A stretch of 64,000 bases of DNA from Streptomyces deccanensis (lineage in GTDB: Bacteria > Actinomycetota > Actinomycetes > Streptomycetales > Streptomycetaceae): positions 7,626,001 to 7,690,000 of the forward strand of contig NZ_CP092431.1 in NCBI RefSeq assembly GCF_022385335.1, in the 5' to 3' direction. How positions within the stretch are numbered: the stretch's first letter is position 1; every line of letters begins with the position of its first letter. The position numbers were made by a program, and so were the translations under genes. Under the pieces are notes generated by a model. That model made no database searches, was not told the DNA's origin, and worked only from the letters and a program-made list of their open reading frames with translations. Below, piece by piece: positions 61,023-64,000 of this stretch.

Positions 61023-62822
61023 TCAGCGTGTCCTGCGGATGGCGTCTGTGGCCGCCTTGGCGATGGCGACGGGAGCGCTGGAGGGCTGGGGCAGGTGCAG
61101 CAAGGTGGTCCCCGGCAAGTGGTGGGACTTTGCGGTGAGGGTGAGTTGGAGTACGGCGCAGCCGGCGGTCGTGAGCTGCTGGACGCGGGTGACGGCAGAA
61201 GCGGTTTCGTCGCTGCCGTAGTGGGCGTCGGTGACGATCACGAGGAGGCGGCCGGCGCCGGGGCGGCTGAGTTCGAGGCCGTGGTCGAGTGCGTCGATGG
61301 CGTCGCCGAGGTTGTGGTGGCCGCCGTTGGCATCGAACGTCGTCACGCGCTCTGGTGCTCGGTGGGTGGGTCGGGTCAATGCGGTCAGGTGCCTGTCATA
61401 GGCGATGGTGGCGGTGAGGGAGTCGGGGTCGGTCAGGGCTGCTGCGCGTGCCACGATCCAGGCAGCGGACGCGACGGGCGCGCAGGCGGCACGCATGGAG
61501 CCGGAGACGTCGACGGCGATACCCACACGCAGCGGTGGGGTGGGGGTGTTGCGGCGGCGGGTGTGGGTGAACGGTTGTGCGGTGGGGACCGACCCGGCCG
61601 CGCGCTGGGCGTCGCGGGCGAGGGCCGCGCGCATGTTGAGGCGGCCGGGCGGGGTGGGGCTGGTGGTCCGCTCCTCGGTCCGCTCGCGGTAGGCGGCGGC
61701 ACGCAGGGCGCGGCTCAGGCGCGCGGCGGCGCTCTGCTCGGCGGCGGTGGGCCTGCGGGTGCCGGTGACCGGGTTGCCGTGGGGCGCCGGTGTGCCGTCG
61801 GGGGTGACGGTGGTGCCCCGGGCGTTGAAGACCGACTTGGCGGTGGCGGCGGCTTTGCGTCGCTGGCTGGCCCGCTGGGCGCGGTCCTGAGCCTGCGCCT
61901 TGGACTGCGCGGCGATGGCGTTGGTCGCTGCGGCCTGTGCCGCGAGGTCGGCGGCGTCGGTGGCGGCCGTGCTGTCCATGACGACCCCCACGGCGCCGGA
62001 CAGCAGATCGGTGAGGTTGTCCGGCACGGGCAGGGCGGGGGCCGCGGTGTCCAGAGCGTCGCACCATTCTTGAGCGTGCGCGAGCATGGTCGTGGCGTCG
62101 TGGTCGGCGCACTGGTGGGCTGCGGTCCAGATGCGGGTGAGGGTGGCCAGCAGGTTTGCGCCGAGCACCTTTTCGCACAGATCGGCGACGGCCCGGGTCT
62201 CGCCGGCGTCCAGGATGCCGACGTCACGGCGGCCGAGGATCAGGGCGGCCACGGCGGCGGCGTGCTCGATGCCCTTCAGGGTGGGGTGGGCGATGTCGGG
62301 CATGACCAGGGTTCGGGCACTGGTGCGCAGGTACGTGCGGTCCGTGGGCCGCGTGATCAGGTGTGCGCCTTCGACACGGCTCTCCTCCAGCAGGAGCGCG
62401 GCCTCGACGACACGGGGGTCCGCTCCGGCAGGCTGTGTCCAGACGGAGTGGGCCGCGTGCGCGGCCTCGTGGACGAACACTCCCCAGGCGGCGGGATACC
62501 GCTCCTCGTCGCCCACGATCCGCGGATGGATCTCGTGGGGCTTCAGCGGGGCGAACAGGCCGGCGTCGAACTCGACCTCGCCCAGAGTGGGGAAGAACGC
62601 GGCCGGTGCGCCGCTGCGCGTGCCGGGGCGGCAGGTGACGAGGAGGTCCTGGCGGCCGGAGAGGTCGACCAGCCGGTCGCCGAGTTCGGCTCCCACGCGC
62701 AGCCACGCGGCCGGGGAGGAACGGGGCTTTGCGGGCGGGGCGCCGTCGTCGTCCCATCGCGCGAGGTCGGCGTCGTCGTCCCGGGTGGTGGCGGGGGACT
62801 GGACGTGGTGGTGGGCGCTCAT
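61023..62822 (-). CDS. Metallopeptidase-like (DUF2201-type) protein with C-terminal VWA domain
   Basis: 599 residues. A zinc-protease motif HEAAH (118-122) with a downstream LLLEESRVE lies in the N-terminal part, as in the putative metallopeptidase domain found in front of VWA-like domains. An Ala/Gln-rich helical linker (about 290-330) follows. The C-terminal VWA domain has an intact metal site: DVSGSM, a later Thr, and VIVTDAHYGSDE. Such proteins act with a MoxR AAA+ ATPase, here the coupled gene upstream (ATG 62822 overlaps its stop by four bases). Chaperone-like maturation or protein cleavage is inferred. Confidence 0.8.
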   Translation of the reverse strand: MSAHHHVQSPATTRDDDADLARWDDDGAPPAKPRSSPAAWLRVGAELGDRLVDLSGRQDLLVTCRPGTRSGAPAAFFPTLGEVEFDAGLFAPLKPHEIHPRIVGDEERYPAAWGVFVHEAAHAAHSVWTQPAGADPRVVEAALLLEESRVEGAHLITRPTDRTYLRTSARTLVMPDIAHPTLKGIEHAAAVAALILGRRDVGILDAGETRAVADLCEKVLGANLLATLTRIWTAAHQCADHDATTMLAHAQEWCDALDTAAPALPVPDNLTDLLSGAVGVVMDSTAATDAADLAAQAAATNAIAAQSKAQAQDRAQRASQRRKAAATAKSVFNARGTTVTPDGTPAPHGNPVTGTRRPTAAEQSAAARLSRALRAAAYRERTEERTTSPTPPGRLNMRAALARDAQRAAGSVPTAQPFTHTRRRNTPTPPLRVGIAVDVSGSMRAACAPVASAAWIVARAAALTDPDSLTATIAYDRHLTALTRPTHRAPERVTTFDANGGHHNLGDAIDALDHGLELSRPGAGRLLVIVTDAHYGSDETASAVTRVQQLTTAGCAVLQLTLTAKSHHLPGTTLLHLPQPSSAPVAIAKAATDAIRRTR

Positions 62823-64000
62823 CGCGAGCGGCCCCGGTGTGCGGAGCCGGTGCTGCCCGGGGGCTGCCGGGCAGCCGAGGCGGGGAGCTGCTTGCCGAGG
62901 GTGAGAGGAGCGATCTTCTTGACGCCGACTGCCTTCATGACGGCGTCGGCGACGGCGTCGCGATCCTCCACAGGAGCGATGCCGACCAGGTTCGCCAGCG
63001 CGGCTTTGGTGCCGAGGACGGCCTCGGTCTTCTGGTAGCTGAGCAGTTCCCGCAGTTGGGGGGCCCAGCCCAGCTCGCCGAGTTCGACCTGGTGGGCGAG
63101 GTGCCGGGCGACCCGGACCACCCGTGCATCGATCCTCAAGGCCAGGGCGAGGTCATAGTCCGTGCCGATCTGGATCTGCACGCTGAACCGGCTCGCGAGC
63201 GCCTCCGTCAACACCGCGCCGTGGACGCCGGGATTGTGGCCCGCCACCACGTAGAAGCCCGGCTCGGCCTTGATGGTCTCGCCCTTGTGGGCCTTGACCT
63301 GGATCTGCCTGCGCCCGTCCATCGCGGGATACAGCGCCGCCAGGACCTTCGGTGAGATCAGGGTGGCATCGTCGATCAGCAGGGCGCGGCCCTCGGTCAT
63401 CGCGGTGACCAGCGGACCGTACTGGAAGACGTAGGCTCCCGCGTCGTCCTGTGTGTACTCGCCGATCAAGTCGCCGACCGTGGTGTCGCCGTCACCGGCG
63501 ACGGTGAGCAGGTCCTCGAACGCCGCCTCGACCAGGCTCGTCTTGCCGGTGCCCGGAGGGCCGTAGAGCAGCACCGGCACGTCGGCGTCGCGCAAGCGAT
63601 TCAGCGCCTCGACGTCGGGCAGATCGGCCAGCTCCCGGGGGTGGTAGAGCTGGCCCCCCGCGCGGCGGATCGGTCCGGTCTGCCTGGGAGTGGCTGTGGC
63701 GGGAATGGTCGTGCGGGCGGTGGCCGTCTGGGCGCGGGGAGCGTGGGTGCCCGGTGGGCTGATCACAGCGGTCCGCGCGGCTGCGGCGGTTTTCGCGTTC
63801 GCGCGGAACTCCGGTTGTCCACTTCCGCCTTGGTCGGCCTCGCCGCGTCGCACCAGGGTGAGGGCGGCGTTGCGGACGGCGCCGTGGGAGTGGCCCAGCT
63901 GCCTGGCCATGTCCCCGATGGTGAGCGTGTCCGCCGGCCGGTCGGCCAGCAGTCGGGCCACCTTGGCCCGTAGTTCGCCGCCCTTGGTGCGCGCTGGACT
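62819..64000 (-). CDS. MoxR/CbbQ-type AAA+ ATPase with N-terminal winged helix (5' end at the window edge)
   Basis: At least 380 residues; the frame stays open to base 64000, so the start may be outside. N-terminal winged helix (DTLTIGDMARQLGHSHGAVRNAALTLVRRG), a Thr/Ala/Pro linker, then the AAA+ core: Walker A GPPGTGKT, Walker B ALLIDDATLI, sensor 1 YVVAGHNPG, and arginine-finger region LTEALASRFSVQIQI. MoxR and VWA proteins work as pairs that remodel or activate target complexes. Placed at the head of the visible part of the long operon. GTG 63961 is a possible internal start. Confidence 0.8.
   Translation of the reverse strand, partial: SPARTKGGELRAKVARLLADRPADTLTIGDMARQLGHSHGAVRNAALTLVRRGEADQGGSGQPEFRANAKTAAAARTAVISPPGTHAPRAQTATARTTIPATATPRQTGPIRRAGGQLYHPRELADLPDVEALNRLRDADVPVLLYGPPGTGKTSLVEAAFEDLLTVAGDGDTTVGDLIGEYTQDDAGAYVFQYGPLVTAMTEGRALLIDDATLISPKVLAALYPAMDGRRQIQVKAHKGETIKAEPGFYVVAGHNPGVHGAVLTEALASRFSVQIQIGTDYDLALALRIDARVVRVARHLAHQVELGELGWAPQLRELLSYQKTEAVLGTKAALANLVGIAPVEDRDAVADAVMKAVGVKKIAPLTLGKQLPASAARQPPGSTGSAHRGRSR

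Noticed and set aside
60633..63038. An 801-codon plus-strand open frame opposite the VWA gene
   Set aside because: Gly/Val-rich antisense shadow; the minus-strand VWA/metallopeptidase gene has intact motifs.

Overview
The window reads as a high-GC actinobacterial chromosome, almost certainly Streptomyces. Third codon positions are strongly G/C, GTG starts are frequent, and there are Kdp, CeoB/CeoC-like TrkA, DUF3159, DUF6082 and DUF317 genes plus a phosphorothioation locus of the kind described in Streptomyces. No species can be named from sequence alone.

Region 1 (1-9636) looks like conserved core chromosome: the 3' part of the potassium sensor kinase gene kdpD, its response regulator kdpE, an OB-fold protein, a DUF3159 membrane protein, two coupled TrkA-type potassium-uptake regulators, a small membrane peptide, an APC-type permease, and a TrmA/RumA-type RNA methyltransferase. 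Potassium handling is the common theme. Region 2 (9637-12300) is a gene-poor junction with short repeats, a tRNA T-arm-like fragment, a PD-(D/E)xK nuclease gene and a Nudix remnant. It looks like the edge of a genomic island.

Region 3 (12301-33587) is a defence island. Its core is a DNA-backbone sulfur-modification system, sspABCD (23740-30508), with the restriction effector gene sspE (31131-33587). Divergently transcribed from sspA is a tightly coupled operon of a DEAH helicase, a GHKL ATPase and a phospholipase-D-type nuclease, a plausible second effector module. A phosphorothioation-associated methyltransferase, an extra PP-loop ATPase, an IS5-family element and a few small unknown or membrane proteins lie upstream. 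SspA supplies sulfur, SspB, SspC and SspD place it on DNA, and SspE (possibly with the helicase/GHKL/PLD module) acts against invading DNA.

Region 4 (33805-38549) holds three mutually paralogous genes of a family I do not recognise. The largest carries an extra C-terminal domain resembling a ParA/MinD ATPase without a Walker A motif. This is the best candidate here for something undescribed.

Region 5 (38911 to the right edge) is a run of about 27 genes, all on the minus strand and mostly overlapping by 1-10 bases. It includes a MoxR-type AAA+ ATPase with a metallopeptidase/VWA partner, a relaxase-like protein lacking its histidines, a VirD4/TraG-type coupling protein, six DUF317 proteins interleaved with a second helical paralogous family, a cytosine-C5 DNA methyltransferase coupled to a PP-loop protein, and a protein of two DnaB N-terminal domains without the helicase core. 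It looks like an integrated conjugative or plasmid-derived element. A 2.17-kb unit built on an ISAs1-family IS, flanked by a 10-bp target duplication, has split an alpha/beta-hydrolase gene in this run. Several genes of the run have no ATG, GTG or TTG where their coding sequence begins.
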